Source: Nostoc sphaeroides (lineage in GTDB: Bacteria; Cyanobacteriota; Cyanobacteriia; Cyanobacteriales; Nostocaceae). Taken from it: a stretch of 64,000 nucleotides of DNA. The notes under the pieces are model-generated. The model was not told where the DNA came from and ran no database searches. It saw nothing but the letters and a program-made list of their open reading frames with translations. Below are positions 63,547 to 64,000 of the stretch, piece by piece. A program made the translations under genes and the position numbers. Within the stretch, counting starts at the first letter, position 1. Each line of letters begins with the position of its first letter. The DNA lies in NCBI RefSeq assembly GCF_003443655.1, contig NZ_CP031941.1, positions 6,027,001 through 6,091,000 of the forward strand. The letters are read 5' to 3'.

Positions 63547-64000
63547 CTAGCCAATCAGGTCAACATTTGTAAAAATCGCAATTAGGTCAGAACCAGTAGG
63601 AAGTTCGGCAAAAACATACGTGTCAAGACCACCGCCATTCGGATTCGGTCGAGTTCCAAATCTAAAATTTAAACCAGGTGAAAGTAGTCTATACTCATCA
63701 ATACCCTTCTCAAAGCCTTGAATAATAGCAAAGTCCTTATTGCCAGATCCTGTATAAAAAGGGCCATCGGCATCTGCAAGCAAAAATACGTCTTTCACGC
63801 CATCGCCAGAAGAATCTGTAATATTGCCGTTTTGGTTAACCGCACCACCACCTACTAACACATCTCTCTCAAATAATTTTGCTGTACCATCACCACCTGA
63901 TCCTGTACGAGCGCCAAATCCCTTCAGGGTGTCACTACCAGCACCCCCTACGAGAACGTCATCAAAGAATCCTTCAGGAGCATCAGGATTTCCGCTAGGG
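63547..64000 (-). CDS. Short RTX protein, tandem paralogue C, truncated by window edge
   Basis: The C-terminal 150 residues are visible; the frame stays open to the window end. It contains [96 protein letters not shown] and a C-terminus AELPTGSDLIAIFTNVDLIG. More diverged than A and B. The start and RTX repeats should lie just beyond 64000. Confidence 0.85.
   Translation of the reverse strand, partial: PSGNPDAPEGFFDDVLVGGAGSDTLKGFGARTGSGGDGTAKLFERDVLVGGGAVNQNGNITDSSGDGVKDVFLLADADGPFYTGSGNKDFAIIQGFEKGIDEYRLLSPGLNFRFGTRPNPNGGGLDTYVFAELPTGSDLIAIFTNVDLIG

Noticed and set aside
1-64000. tRNA, rRNA, or prophage genes
   Set aside because: I looked for tRNA T-arm patterns, rRNA segments and phage structural or integrase genes on both strands and found none. 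Small tRNA genes could be missed by eye, so a tRNA finder would settle this.

Overview
The window looks like chromosome from a filamentous, Nostoc-type cyanobacterium. The signs are the frequent HIP1 octamer GCGATCGC, moderate GC content, long repeat-filled spacers, short tandem heptamers such as AACTCCT and GGGCATT, and typically cyanobacterial genes: glgB, an EGY-type site-2 protease, a RemA/DUF370 protein, a HAF-repeat PEP-CTERM-type protein, GHL10, Uma2 proteins and RTX proteins. I see no rRNA, tRNA or CRISPR array. Most genes are single transcription units, so the functional links below come from family knowledge and not from operon structure.

Layout. 1-6.1 kb: a truncated NarL-type response regulator, a WecG/TagA glycosyltransferase, an FtsE-like ATPase convergent with a membrane protein, a hypothetical protein and an alpha/beta hydrolase that appears to lack its catalytic Asp and His. 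6.1-12 kb: hisC, a HAF-repeat exported protein, a PrmC-like methyltransferase and a haem-oxygenase-like diiron protein. 12-16 kb: ftsI preceded by a bitopic FtsL-like protein, then a small lipoprotein. 16-21 kb: a repeat-rich spacer, a small secreted protein and glgB.

21-31 kb is the most accessory-looking part. It holds a 42-bp minisatellite, a small conserved protein, and a large NACHT STAND NTPase whose C-terminus is sixteen near-identical 34-residue HEAT-like repeats. Next come an intact Uma2 nuclease-like gene, a methyltransferase-HIT fusion, and a second Uma2 gene split by a TnpB-carrying IS200/IS605 element. 31-39.5 kb: serA, prmA, an orphan SNF2 helicase resembling DpdE of the 7-deazaguanine DNA-modification cluster, an S4-domain protein and arfB.

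39.5-43.4 kb: two tandem copies of a probable Yfr2-like small RNA gene are separated by a complete tnpA+tnpB IS200/IS605 element, followed by purH. 44-52.7 kb: a large RTX protein, an esterase that seems to start at CTG, a small conserved protein, coaBC, a RemA-like protein and a membrane S2P protease. 52.8-60 kb: a GHL10 glycoside hydrolase, secreted hypotheticals, a short STAND-type module, an agmatinase-family protein, a DUF6174 protein and a DUF938 methyltransferase. 60-64 kb: one larger RTX protein and a tandem array of three RTX paralogues, the last running off the window.

Spacers hold several MITE-like families that can be delimited by terminal inverted repeats and target duplications. 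One is about 102 bp with exact 10-bp duplications. One is about 130 bp with 3-bp TNA duplications and has inserted into two other repeats. A third is a 186-bp element with a 10-bp duplication. Their nesting gives a relative order of insertion.
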